Shown in pieces: positions 6,502 to 14,278 of a DNA stretch of 28,807 nt. Below the pieces are notes generated by a model. That model ran no database searches, was not told where the DNA came from, and worked only from the letters and a program-made list of their open reading frames with translations. This DNA is from Cloacibacterium caeni_C. GTDB lineage: Bacteria; Bacteroidota; Bacteroidia; Flavobacteriales; Weeksellaceae. The number at the start of each line of letters is the position of its first letter. Within the stretch, counting starts at the first letter, position 1. The position numbers and the translations under genes were made by a program. Location of the stretch: contig DITA01000088.1 of NCBI GenBank assembly GCA_002422665.1, positions 1-28,807 of the forward strand, in the 5' to 3' direction.

Positions 6502-6540
6502 CCGTTTAATAAAATTGGAATATGAAGAAAAATAAAGTTA

Positions 6541-7344
6541 CTAATTTATATTTACGCTTCCACTGCTGCTTTCAGAAGAAGAAATAACAGGATTTCCCAG
6601 TTTTTTAAGATTTACATCTCCACTAGAAGAAGCTTGTGCTGAAGCTTTTTGAGAAACCATCGCAGAAATACTTCCTGAAGACGAAACTTGAAACTCTCCT
6701 TCTTTTACTTCTAAATTTCTCCCGTTAAAATCACCAGAAGAACTCGCGTGAATGCTACCGTGTTGCACTTTTCCATCTACAGAAAAATCACCACTAGAAG
6801 AAACTTCGAAACGTGCATAATCTGCCCAAACTTTCCCAGAAAAACTACCACTACTTCCTACAGAAATATCCAATTGATTGGCTTCTAAATGTCCATCAAT
6901 ATCAGCAGAGCTGGAAACATCTACTTTTAGTCTATCTTGCATAAAAGTATCTTTCACCTTTACAGAAGCACTAGAATTCGCTCTCAATTCATCAAAATCT
7001 TTAGCATAAATAATGGCTTTTACTCTTTCTGTAGAAATAGGATTTCTAAAATCAGAATTCACGTAAATTCTTACGTTTTGTCCGTTTTGTTCTACTTTCA
7101 CAAATTCAATAATATCTGAAGGCGCAGAAATAACTACTTTTTCTACATCAGATTTTACAATATCTGCATGGATAGAAGTAGAAACTTCTATACTATTGAA
7201 ATCTCCCGAAAATACTTTTTCAGTCATCGGTCCATTTCCTTTTTTGCCTGTGAAAATATCACCAATGCTTCCATCATCAGATTTCACATTGATACAAGAA
7301 GCTAATGATAAGCTTAAAAGAAAGGCAGGAATCGTTTTTTGCAT
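6541..7344 (-). CDS. Head-GIN domain (DUF2807) lipoprotein
   Basis: The 267-residue product has a lipoprotein signal (LSLASC, lipid Cys at residue 17), so it is probably anchored in the envelope. After a linker comes a DUF2807 'head GIN' domain: FNSIEVSTSIHADIV, VEQNGQNVRIYV, then repeated strands of a right-handed beta-helix type, each ending in SSSG-like turns (VSSSADID, VGSSGSFSG, VSSSGDFSV, ASSSGDFNG, VSSSGSISA, ASSSGDVNL). The repeat is about 18-20 residues long. Family members are widespread in Bacteroidota, and the domain is thought to bind or present something at the cell surface, but no ligand is established. It is transcribed alone, divergently from the M3 peptidase gene. Confidence 0.9.
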   Translation of the reverse strand: MQKTIPAFLLSLSLASCINVKSDDGSIGDIFTGKKGNGPMTEKVFSGDFNSIEVSTSIHADIVKSDVEKVVISAPSDIIEFVKVEQNGQNVRIYVNSDFRNPISTERVKAIIYAKDFDELRANSSASVKVKDTFMQDRLKVDVSSSADIDGHLEANQLDISVGSSGSFSGKVWADYARFEVSSSGDFSVDGKVQHGSIHASSSGDFNGRNLEVKEGEFQVSSSGSISAMVSQKASAQASSSGDVNLKKLGNPVISSSESSSGSVNIN

Positions 7345-7434
7345 GATTAATATTTTAATAATTAGACGTTTAGATTTATTTTTTGTTACAAAATTGCTTT
7401 TGGCACAATACTGAATCGCTTTCTACAAATTTTG

Positions 7435-7442
7435 TATCTTTA
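7435..7442 (+). promoter_or_regulatory. Candidate -7 box of the M3 peptidase gene
   Basis: TATCTTTA matches seven of the eight positions expected from TAnnTTTG (last base A instead of G) and lies 28 bases before the ATG. Confidence 0.35.
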
Positions 7443-7469
7443 ACCCTATAAATATTCAACAATTTAACA

Positions 7470-9599
7470 ATGAAAAATATTACATCAATTTTGCTGATGT
7501 CTGCATTAGGTTTCAGCATTTCTTGTTCTACCATGAAAGAAAATACCACAAAAATTGATGATACTGCTGTTTTAAACAATCCTTTTTATAAGAAAAGTAC
7601 ATTGCAGTATCAGGCTCCAGAATTTGACAAAATTAAAGACGAACATTTTGCTCCCGCTTTTGAATATGGTTTAAAAGTAAACGAAGCAGAAATTGCTACA
7701 ATCGTTAGCAACAAGGAAGCCGCCACATTTGAAAATACCATTTTGGCACTTGAAAAAAGCGGTGAAGTACTGAAACGCGCACAAATCGTTTTCTACAACC
7801 TTACTGGTTCTAATACCAATCCTACTTTACAGAAAATAGAAGAACAATACGCTCCTATTTTTGCATCTCATGCAGATAAAATTTATTTAAATTCTGCACT
7901 TTATAATAGAATTAAAGCTATTAAAACAGATGGTTTAGACGCAGAAGATCAAAGATTATTAGAAGTGTACAAGCAACGTTTTGAATTGGCTGGTGCTAAT
8001 CTTTCTGATGCAGACAAAGAGCAAATGAAAAAAATAAACGCAGAATTGGCAACACTTTCTACTCAGTTTTCTAGTAAATTATTAGAAGCGAGAAAAAAAG
8101 GAGCTGTTTTAATTTCAGACGTTAAGGAATTAGACGGATTATCTGCTGATGAAATCGCTGCTGCAGCTACAGATGCTAAAAATGCTGGTTATGAAGGCAA
8201 ATATCTTTTGACTTTGCTCAATACTACTCAACAACCGCTTCTTCAAAATCTTAAAAACAGAGCGACCAGAGAAAAATTATTTAAAGCTTCTTGGTACAGA
8301 GCAGAAAAAGGAGACGAAAACGATACAAGAGCGATCCTCGAAAGACAAGCGAAACTGAGAATGGAGAAAGCTCATCTTATGGGAAAATCTTCTTATGCGG
8401 AATTGAATTTGGTAGACCAAATGGCAAAAAAACCAGAAAACGCAATGAACCTTCTTTACCAATTAGGAAAACCTGCAGTAGAGCAAGCAAAAAGAGAAAT
8501 TGTAGATATTCAAGCGCTAATTGATGCTCAAAAAGGCGGCTTCGAACTCGCACCTTGGGATTGGAATTTCTATGCAGAACAAGTGCGTAAAGCAAAATTT
8601 GATTTAGACGAAAACCAAATCAAACCTTATTTTGAAGTGTCTACCGTTTTAGAAAAAGGCGTTTTCTACGCTGCAGAAAAATTCTACGGAATTACCTTCA
8701 AAGAAAGAAAAGATTTACCAGTTTATCATCCAGATGTAGTAGCTTATGAAGTTTTTGATAGAGACGGAAAATCTTTAGCGATTTATTACTTAGATTTTTA
8801 TACCAGAGATAATAAAAATGGTGGCGCTTGGATGAGCAACTTCGTAGAACAATCATTCATGACAGGAACTAAGCCTGTAATCGTAAATGTTTTCAACTAC
8901 CAAAAACCTGCTCCAGGAAAACCTTCATTAATTTCTTATGATGATGTGTCTACCATGTTCCACGAGTTTGGGCACACTTTACACGGACTTTTTGCCAACC
9001 AAAAATACATTACCATTTCTGGGACCAATGTTCCTAGAGATTTTGTAGAATTTCCTTCTCAAATCAATGAATTTTTTGCGCTAGAACCTTCAGTTCTTAA
9101 AAATTATGCGCTACACTACGAAACCAAACAACCAATGCCTCAAACTTTGGTAGATAAAATTAAAAAAGCGGCTACTTTTAACCAAGGTTATGCCACTACA
9201 GAATTGGTTTCTGCGGCAACATTAGATATGGCTTGGCATTCTGTAAAATCTGAAGCTGAAATAAAACCTACTTTAGATTTTGAAAAAGAAGTCTTAACCA
9301 AATACGGATTTACTTTGCCACAAGTTCCGCCAAGATATCATTCTCCTTATTTTGCTCACATTTGGGGAGGCGGCTATTCTGCAGGTTATTACGCTTATAT
9401 GTGGAGTGATGTTCTGAATGCAGATGCTTGGAAATGGATTACGGACAATGGTGGAATGACCAGAGAAAACGGCGATCGTTTCAGAAAATATATTCTATCT
9501 GTAGGAAATTCTGTAGACTTGAATCAAGCGTTCAAAGATTTTACAGGAAGAACTCCAGACATTAAACCACTTTTACAAAACAAAGGATTTGTGAAATAG
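7470..9599 (+). CDS. M3 family metallopeptidase (Dcp-like), probable lipoprotein
   Basis: This 709-residue zinc peptidase resembles peptidyl-dipeptidase Dcp and oligopeptidase A, which cut short peptides. The zinc-binding helix FHEFGHTLHGLF carries HEFGH at residues 498-502 and the third ligand is expected in the following INEFFALEP segment. The C-terminal substrate-binding part YHSPYFAHIWGGGYSAGYYAY is shown here as YHSPYFAHIW then GGGYSAGYYAY. The N-terminus looks like a lipoprotein signal (GFSISCS, Cys19), which would place the enzyme in the envelope, unlike cytoplasmic Dcp; such exported versions are usual in Bacteroidota. It is flanked by its own terminator at 9638-9670 and is probably monocistronic. 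Confidence 0.95.
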   Translation: MKNITSILLMSALGFSISCSTMKENTTKIDDTAVLNNPFYKKSTLQYQAPEFDKIKDEHFAPAFEYGLKVNEAEIATIVSNKEAATFENTILALEKSGEVLKRAQIVFYNLTGSNTNPTLQKIEEQYAPIFASHADKIYLNSALYNRIKAIKTDGLDAEDQRLLEVYKQRFELAGANLSDADKEQMKKINAELATLSTQFSSKLLEARKKGAVLISDVKELDGLSADEIAAAATDAKNAGYEGKYLLTLLNTTQQPLLQNLKNRATREKLFKASWYRAEKGDENDTRAILERQAKLRMEKAHLMGKSSYAELNLVDQMAKKPENAMNLLYQLGKPAVEQAKREIVDIQALIDAQKGGFELAPWDWNFYAEQVRKAKFDLDENQIKPYFEVSTVLEKGVFYAAEKFYGITFKERKDLPVYHPDVVAYEVFDRDGKSLAIYYLDFYTRDNKNGGAWMSNFVEQSFMTGTKPVIVNVFNYQKPAPGKPSLISYDDVSTMFHEFGHTLHGLFANQKYITISGTNVPRDFVEFPSQINEFFALEPSVLKNYALHYETKQPMPQTLVDKIKKAATFNQGYATTELVSAATLDMAWHSVKSEAEIKPTLDFEKEVLTKYGFTLPQVPPRYHSPYFAHIWGGGYSAGYYAYMWSDVLNADAWKWITDNGGMTRENGDRFRKYILSVGNSVDLNQAFKDFTGRTPDIKPLLQNKGFVK

Positions 9600-9623
9600 A
9601 AAAAATGTGAATTTTACTTCGCA

Positions 9624-9637
9624 AGTCAATAGTGAAT
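9624..9637. repeat. Two-unit heptamer repeat
   Basis: Units agtcaat and agtgaat lie between the M3 peptidase stop and its terminator. Two units alone could be chance; it is listed because it fits the pattern of the other period-7 arrays at gene ends. Confidence 0.3.
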
Positions 9638-9670
9638 AAAAAACCGCAGAAGTCGTTTCTGCGGTTTTTT
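9638..9670 (+). terminator. Terminator of the M3 peptidase gene
   Basis: A perfect 14-bp stem (9638-9651 with 9657-9670), 5-base loop and a terminal run of T form a strong intrinsic terminator 38 bases after the stop codon. Confidence 0.92.
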
Positions 9671-9716
9671 GTATTTTAAGAATAGTAAATTTTCTTTTTT
9701 CAAAGATTAAAATTTT

Positions 9717-9724
9717 TAGATTTG
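9717..9724 (+). promoter_or_regulatory. Candidate -7 box of the DUF4442 gene, near-leaderless
   Basis: TAGATTTG matches TAnnTTTG. The ATG follows after only 4 bases, so transcription would begin at or next to the start codon. Confidence 0.5.
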
Positions 9725-9728
9725 TGAC

Positions 9729-10178
9729 ATGAACAAATTCCAACTCCATCTGTTTCTGTTTTTAAAAATCCCAATTTCTTGGATTGCAGGAGTGCGTCTA
9801 AAAGAAATGAATGATGAAATCTGCATCACCAAGGTAAAATTCGGTTGGCTGAACCAAAACCCTTTCAATTCTATGTTTTGGGCAGTTCAAGGAATGGCTG
9901 CAGAGTTTTCTACGGGGTTTCTTTGCGCCGAAAAAATTAGAAAATCTGGCAAAAAAATCTCTATGTTGGTGGTTCATAACCAAGCAGAATTTACCAAAAA
10001 AGCATTGGGTAGAGTTACTTTTTCTTGTCTTCAAGGAAAAGAACTGGATGCCGTTTTACAAAAAGCTATCGAAACTGGAGAAGGTCAAACATTAACCCTA
10101 TTTTCTGAAGGTAAAGACCAAAAAGGCGATTTGGTTTCTAAATTTGCTTTTACCTGGAGTTTTAAAGTGAAAAACTAG
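9729..10178 (+). CDS. DUF4442 hotdog-fold protein, thioesterase-like
   Basis: The 149-residue product matches the DUF4442 branch of the hotdog superfamily, which contains acyl-CoA thioesterases. The typical signature is NQNPFNSMFWAVQGMAAEFSTG (here split as NQNPFNSMFWAVQ and GMAAEFSTG, about residues 43-64), where the central helix of the hotdog lies. Later strands SMLVVHNQAEFTKKA and GRVTFSC form the sheet. The substrate is unknown. It has its own candidate promoter only 4 bases from the ATG, and it is followed by a nonamer repeat and then comF. Confidence 0.85.
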   Translation: MNKFQLHLFLFLKIPISWIAGVRLKEMNDEICITKVKFGWLNQNPFNSMFWAVQGMAAEFSTGFLCAEKIRKSGKKISMLVVHNQAEFTKKALGRVTFSCLQGKELDAVLQKAIETGEGQTLTLFSEGKDQKGDLVSKFAFTWSFKVKN

Positions 10179-10197
10179 AGAAACTCTCACTAATAAA

Positions 10198-10233
10198 GCA
10201 GATTTAGCAGATGAAATCAGCATAATCAGCCAA
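10198..10233. repeat. Degenerate nonamer repeat with central inversion
   Basis: Four 9-base units occur: gcagattta, gcagatgaa, atcagcata, atcagccaa. The second pair is roughly the reverse complement of the first: gcagatttagcagat (10198-10212) against atcagcataatcagc (10216-10230) matches at 11 of 15 positions. Confidence 0.55.
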
Positions 10234-10302
10234 ATTTGTGACAGGAATAAACCTATTCAAAATCATTTATTTAAAAACGAAAGGTTTGTTTTTTTTCACT
10301 AA

Positions 10303-10322
10303 TTTAGTTTTCTAAAACTAAA
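10303..10322. promoter_or_regulatory. Perfect 9-bp inverted repeat upstream of comF
   Basis: TTTAGTTTT, a 2-base centre CT, then AAAACTAAA, ending 11 bases before the comF ATG. The centre is too short for a stable RNA hairpin of the full stem, so a protein operator is the more natural reading. AT-rich chance cannot be excluded. Confidence 0.4.
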
Positions 10323-10333
10323 AACCATTTTCT

Positions 10334-10984
10334 ATGCTGCTGGATTTACTGTTCCCGAACAGATGTCTACATTGTAATACCATCATTTCAAAAGACGAAT
10401 TGGTTTGCCATGTATGTTTCCCTCAAATTAAGTTTTCTCATTTTAATTTCTACGAAGAAAATCCTCTGAAACAGAGATGTAAGCTTTTATTTCCCGTGAA
10501 AAACGCTTATGCTGTGATGGAATTTCAAGAAGAAGCATTGAGCCAAAAAATCATTCACCAACTCAAATATCGTTCTCAGGAAAAAGTTGGAAAAATCATG
10601 GCTGAATGGACTTTGGAAAGAATTTACCTTTCAGAAAAACCGGATGTTTTAATTACGGTTCCACTTCATCCTAAAAAATTAAAAAAACGAGGTTATAATC
10701 AGTTGCATGTTTTTGCAGACACGCTTTCTAAAAATTGGGAAATCCCACATCATAAAGAAGCGCTCAAAAGAAATTCTTACCAAAAAGCACAAGCCCAAAA
10801 AGACAAATCTCACCGCGCCGAAACGAAATACGATTTCTCACTCACTGAAGAAATTTCTGGGAAACATGTTTTGTTAATAGACGATGTTTTCACCACGGGA
10901 AATACAATAAGCGCAATTGCTTGGGAAATTTTGAAAAATCCAAGGAATGAAGTTAGCGTTTTGGTAATGGCTTTTGATTCGTAG
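10334..10984 (+). CDS. comF: ComF family phosphoribosyltransferase-like protein
   Basis: ComF proteins are cytoplasmic and needed for DNA uptake in naturally competent bacteria, where they act after import of single-stranded DNA. The 216-residue product has the N-terminal four-Cys zinc module (Cys11, Cys14, Cys25, Cys28) and a C-terminal PRTase fold with the PRPP-binding loop HVLLIDDVFTTGNT. The middle VPLHPKKLKKRGYNQ is also a hallmark. In genomes lacking competence, ComF may have another role, so competence is not proven here. It converges on upp, leaving only 3 bases between the two stop codons, with no terminator visible. A perfect palindrome lies just upstream. Confidence 0.93.
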   Translation: MLLDLLFPNRCLHCNTIISKDELVCHVCFPQIKFSHFNFYEENPLKQRCKLLFPVKNAYAVMEFQEEALSQKIIHQLKYRSQEKVGKIMAEWTLERIYLSEKPDVLITVPLHPKKLKKRGYNQLHVFADTLSKNWEIPHHKEALKRNSYQKAQAQKDKSHRAETKYDFSLTEEISGKHVLLIDDVFTTGNTISAIAWEILKNPRNEVSVLVMAFDS

Positions 10985-10987
10985 TGA

Positions 10988-11638
10988 TTATCTCTGTAAT
11001 TTTTGTCCGTAAGACAAATCTCCAGCATCTCCTAATCCTGGAGAAATATAACCTTTTGACGTAAGATTTTCATCGATGGCTCCTACCCAAATATGCGCAT
11101 CTGGAAATGCATTGGAAAGTGTTTCTACACCTTGTTTACTTGCAATAACGGCTACAATGTGCAATTGAGAAGGTGTTCCGTGGTTTAATAAATCTTTCAG
11201 CGCTTCTATTAAACTTGCTCCTGTTGCTAACATGGGATCTGCTACGATTAATGGTCTTCCGTCTACACTAGGACAAGTAAGATAATCTTGTTTGATAGAG
11301 AAATAATCATTGGCATCGTGTTTTCTGTAAGCTGCCACGAAACCACAATCTGCTTTGTCAAAATAATTAAGAATTCCTTCAAAAAGCGGAACTCCTGCTC
11401 TCAAAATAGTCGTAATTACAGGTTGAACTGCAATTTCTTTCACCATAATTTTGTCTAATGGAGTAGAAATTTCTATTTCTTTGACTTCTAAACCTTTAGA
11501 AATTTCAAAAGCTGCAATTTCGCCGATTCTTTCCATGCTTTTACGGAAATTGGCTCTATTGGTTTGGGTTTCTACGTTTCTTAGTTCGTTGATCCAAGAA
11601 TTGACTAATGAGAAATTTTCTGATAATACGGTAACCAT
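10988..11638 (-). CDS. upp: Uracil phosphoribosyltransferase
   Basis: This cytoplasmic salvage enzyme makes UMP from uracil and PRPP. The 216-residue product contains TTILRAGVPLFEGIL, the PRPP loop PLIVADPMLATGAS and the uracil-binding C-terminal segment VGAIDENLTSKGYISPGLGDAGDLSYG, shown here as IDENLTSKGYISPGLGDAGD. It is transcribed towards comF and the two stop codons are 3 bases apart, so read-through antisense transcription is likely unless a terminator is hidden in a coding region. A -7 box match at 11670-11677 suggests its own promoter, separate from der. Confidence 0.96.
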   Translation of the reverse strand: MVTVLSENFSLVNSWINELRNVETQTNRANFRKSMERIGEIAAFEISKGLEVKEIEISTPLDKIMVKEIAVQPVITTILRAGVPLFEGILNYFDKADCGFVAAYRKHDANDYFSIKQDYLTCPSVDGRPLIVADPMLATGASLIEALKDLLNHGTPSQLHIVAVIASKQGVETLSNAFPDAHIWVGAIDENLTSKGYISPGLGDAGDLSYGQKLQR

Positions 11639-11669
11639 GTTGTGCAGATTTGTTTAATTGAATATTTTA

Positions 11670-11677
11670 CAAATTTA
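11670..11677 (-). promoter_or_regulatory. Candidate -7 box of upp
   Basis: Minus strand reads TAAATTTG (TAnnTTTG), 32 bases before the upp ATG. No TTG was found at the expected -33 position. Confidence 0.45.
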
Positions 11678-11732
11678 TTGATATTTTTTGTCTGTTTAAA
11701 ATGATTTTGAACATCAATTCGATTTTAATTAA

Positions 11733-11767
11733 AAACCCTTTCAGAATTTAGAATTCTAAAAGGGCTT
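11733..11767 (-). terminator. Terminator of der
   Basis: A 16-base stem (11733-11748 with 11752-11767) with two mismatches and a 3-base loop is followed on the minus strand by a T run. It lies 7 bases after the der stop and separates der from upp. Confidence 0.85.
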
Positions 11768-11773
11768 AATCAA

Positions 11774-13081
11774 TTATTTTTGTCTGAAATATACATCAAT
11801 AGGAACTCCTGTAAAATCAAATTGCTTACGCAATTGGTTTTCGATGAATCTTCTGTATGGTTCTTTCACATACTGAGGTAGATTACAGAAAAACGCAAAT
11901 TGCGGAACTGGAGTTGGCAATTGGGTAATATATTTGATTTTCACATATTTTCCTTTGATTGCAGGTGGTGGAGTTTGCTCAATAATTGGTAATAAAATTT
12001 CGTTAAGCTTAGAAGTTTTGATTCTTTTCTTACGATTTTCATAAACCATCATGGCAGTTTCTACCGCTTTTAAGATTCTTTGCTTGGTCAATGCAGAAAC
12101 GAAAAGAATTGGAACGTCATTAAACTGAGCGATTTTTTCTTTGATTTTATTCTCAAAATCTCTCATGGTATTGGTTTCTTTTTCTACCAAATCCCACTTA
12201 TTTACTACAATTACGATTCCTTTTCTATTTTTTTGAGCCAAAGAGAATATATTCATATCCTGAGATTCCCAACCTAAAGTAGCATCTACCATGATAATCA
12301 CCACATCAGAATGCTCAATGGCTCTAATAGAGCGCATTACTGAATAGAATTCTAAGTCTTCAGAAACTTTAGACTTTCTACGCATTCCGGCAGTATCTAC
12401 CAACACAAATTCGTGCCCGAATTTATTATATAACGTTTCGATGGAATCCCTGGTTGTACCTGCGATATCTGTAACAATGTTTCTGTTATCATCCAAAAGT
12501 GCATTGGTAAGTGTAGATTTTCCTACGTTTGGTCTTCCTGCAATGGTAATTTTAGGTAAACCTTCGAAAGGATCTTTGTATTCTGTAGTTGGGAAATCTG
12601 CAACCAAGTCATCTAACAATTCACCCGTTCCAGAACCTGTAGCAGAAGAAAGCGTATAATATTTTTCTACTCCTAATTGATAAAATTCTGTAGCAGCAAG
12701 CATTTCTTTAGCAGAGTCTACTTTATTTACCACTAAATATAGAGGTTTATTGGCTTTTTTTAAAAGATTATAGATTTCGTGGTCTATATCTTGAAGGCCT
12801 TCTTCTACGTTTACCATAAAAATGATAGAAGTAGCTTCATCTACTGCCAACTGAACTTGTTTACGGATTTCTTCTTCGAAGATATCATCACTACCTACAT
12901 CATAACCACCAGTATCTATTACGGTAAAGTCTACTCCATTCCAGTCAGATTTACCATAATGACGGTCTCTGGTTACACCAGCTGTAGAATCTACGATGGC
13001 TTCTCTTCTCTCTAATAAACGATTAAATAATGTGGATTTTCCTACGTTGGGACGACCAACGATTGCAACGATATTACTCAT
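11774..13081 (-). CDS. der: Ribosome biogenesis GTPase Der (EngA)
   Basis: Der is an essential double GTPase that assists assembly of the 50S ribosomal subunit. The 435-residue product has two complete G domains in tandem: the first with P-loop GRPNVGKST at residues 9-17, DTGGYD at 56-61 and NKVD; the second with another GRPNVGKST near 182, DTAGMRRK and NKWD. The C-terminal KH-like domain ends with the typical FTGVPIDVYFRQK. Everything expected is present and the length is normal. It has its own terminator downstream and a candidate promoter at 13171-13178 upstream. Confidence 0.98.
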   Translation of the reverse strand: MSNIVAIVGRPNVGKSTLFNRLLERREAIVDSTAGVTRDRHYGKSDWNGVDFTVIDTGGYDVGSDDIFEEEIRKQVQLAVDEATSIIFMVNVEEGLQDIDHEIYNLLKKANKPLYLVVNKVDSAKEMLAATEFYQLGVEKYYTLSSATGSGTGELLDDLVADFPTTEYKDPFEGLPKITIAGRPNVGKSTLTNALLDDNRNIVTDIAGTTRDSIETLYNKFGHEFVLVDTAGMRRKSKVSEDLEFYSVMRSIRAIEHSDVVIIMVDATLGWESQDMNIFSLAQKNRKGIVIVVNKWDLVEKETNTMRDFENKIKEKIAQFNDVPILFVSALTKQRILKAVETAMMVYENRKKRIKTSKLNEILLPIIEQTPPPAIKGKYVKIKYITQLPTPVPQFAFFCNLPQYVKEPYRRFIENQLRKQFDFTGVPIDVYFRQK

Positions 13082-13141
13082 AAAAATTGTATTAATAATC
13101 CCTAAAAATTATAAAATAGGATTAAGTTATTAATTAGGTAT

Positions 13142-13156
13142 CTCCCACTTTGGGAG
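13142..13156. other. Small hairpin in the der leader
   Basis: CTCCCA and TGGGAG pair around a 3-base loop. It lies between the candidate der promoter and the der ATG, so it would be in the der 5' leader. Its function is unknown. The rest of the gap 13082-13334 is AT-rich and holds only the promoter box and the start region of the haem-binding gene. Confidence 0.4.
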
Positions 13157-13170
13157 CCTTAAAATTTTTG

Positions 13171-13178
13171 CAAAGATA
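13171..13178 (-). promoter_or_regulatory. Candidate -7 box of der
   Basis: Minus strand reads TATCTTTG (TAnnTTTG), giving a leader of about 85 bases. Confidence 0.45.
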
Positions 13179-13334
13179 AGATTTTAAATTTATTTATTGA
13201 ATAAGGTCATGATTTTCAATTCTTATGAAGAAATATTTTTATGATATGAAATTCATAAAATTTGACTAAAAGGATGACAACTTAGAAAAATATGAATATA
13301 TTTTGTAACTTCACACATCAAATAAGAACCAATC

Positions 13335-13826
13335 ATGAAAAAACTATTTTTTCTTTTAGTTCTGGCTTTTGCGTTATTACAATTTTTTCAAATTGATAAA
13401 ACCAATCCACCAGTAGACAAAAACATGGATTTTTTAACCATCAAAAAAACACCTGAAGACGTAGCTCAACTCATCAAAACAAGCTGCTATGATTGCCACT
13501 CCAACGAATCTGTATATCCTTGGTACACCAATATTCAGCCATTCGGTTGGTTTATAAAAGACCACATAGAAGAAGGAAGAAAAGAACTTAATTTCTCTAC
13601 ATTTGCCACTTACGAACCACTAAGACAAGCCAAAAAACTTAAAAAATCTGCCCACGAAATAGAAGAAGGCAAAATGCCATTAGAATCTTACCTTCTCATT
13701 CATCAAGATGCAAAACTTATTCCTGAACAAAAACAAAAACTACAAGCGTATTTCATTTCCATCAAAGAAGTAACTGCCATGATGAACAATCTAACGGATG
13801 AACAACTAAAAATTAAAGAAGAATAA
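13335..13826 (+). CDS. Haem-binding domain protein, c-type cytochrome-like
   Basis: The 163-residue product has an N-terminal hydrophobic export/anchor segment (residues 3-18) followed by a haem_bd domain with a single covalent haem motif CYDCH (residues 51-55) preceded by LIKTSC. The conserved NESVYPWYTNIQPFGWFI region follows as NESVYPWYTNIQP, and the later GKMPLESY carries a Met that is a candidate distal axial ligand. Proteins of this family are exported and small in Bacteroidota; a redox or electron-transfer role is likely but the partner is unknown. It is followed after one base by a DCC-family gene, so the two are probably cotranscribed. Confidence 0.88.
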   Translation: MKKLFFLLVLAFALLQFFQIDKTNPPVDKNMDFLTIKKTPEDVAQLIKTSCYDCHSNESVYPWYTNIQPFGWFIKDHIEEGRKELNFSTFATYEPLRQAKKLKKSAHEIEEGKMPLESYLLIHQDAKLIPEQKQKLQAYFISIKEVTAMMNNLTDEQLKIKEE

Positions 13827-13827
13827 T

Positions 13828-14232
13828 TTGATAGACCAAAATAAATTTTACCTCTTTTACGACGGAGATTGTGGTTTCTGCAATTTTTGGGTACATTGGA
13901 TTTTAAAAAAAGACTCCAAAGACCAATTCTTATTTGCTTCTTTACAAGGAAAATTTGGACAAGAATTTCTAAAACAAAGAGGTCTAGAACAAATAAACCT
14001 CAACACTATTTATCTCTGGAAGCCAGAAAAATATTATCTCTATAAATCTAATGCAGCCATCACCATTGCAGAAAAATTAGGTGGAATATACTCATTAGCA
14101 TCAATTTTTAGAATCATTCCTAGATTTTTGAGAGATTGGGTTTATGATTGTATTGCAAGAAATCGCCATCGATTAATAATGAATTCTTGCGCAATACTCA
14201 CTCCAGAACAACAGAAAAAATTCATAGACTAA
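13828..14232 (+). CDS. DCC family thiol-disulfide oxidoreductase-like protein (DUF393)
   Basis: The 134-residue product opens with FYLFYDGDCGFCNFWV; the DGDCGFC motif (Asp12 to Cys18, Cys15 and Cys18 forming a CxxC) defines the DCC family, a proposed thiol-disulfide oxidoreductase group. No signal peptide is present, so it is probably cytoplasmic or membrane-peripheral. There is no ATG before the motif, so TTG at 13828, one base after the haem-protein stop, is the likely start. Pairing with a CxxCH haem protein suggests a link to thiol or haem redox, but this is inference from position only. Confidence 0.88.
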   Translation: MIDQNKFYLFYDGDCGFCNFWVHWILKKDSKDQFLFASLQGKFGQEFLKQRGLEQINLNTIYLWKPEKYYLYKSNAAITIAEKLGGIYSLASIFRIIPRFLRDWVYDCIARNRHRLIMNSCAILTPEQQKKFID

Positions 14233-14265
14233 TTACCTAAATTAGTGCTTTATCATTCTAATCAC

Positions 14266-14273
14266 TATCTTTG
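14266..14273 (+). promoter_or_regulatory. Candidate -7 box of DUF4290-murA, near-leaderless
   Basis: TATCTTTG matches TAnnTTTG exactly. The ATG begins 6 bases later, so the transcript would have almost no leader. TTAG at 14242-14245 is a weak candidate -33 element at a 20-base spacing. Confidence 0.55.
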
Positions 14274-14278
14274 CAATT

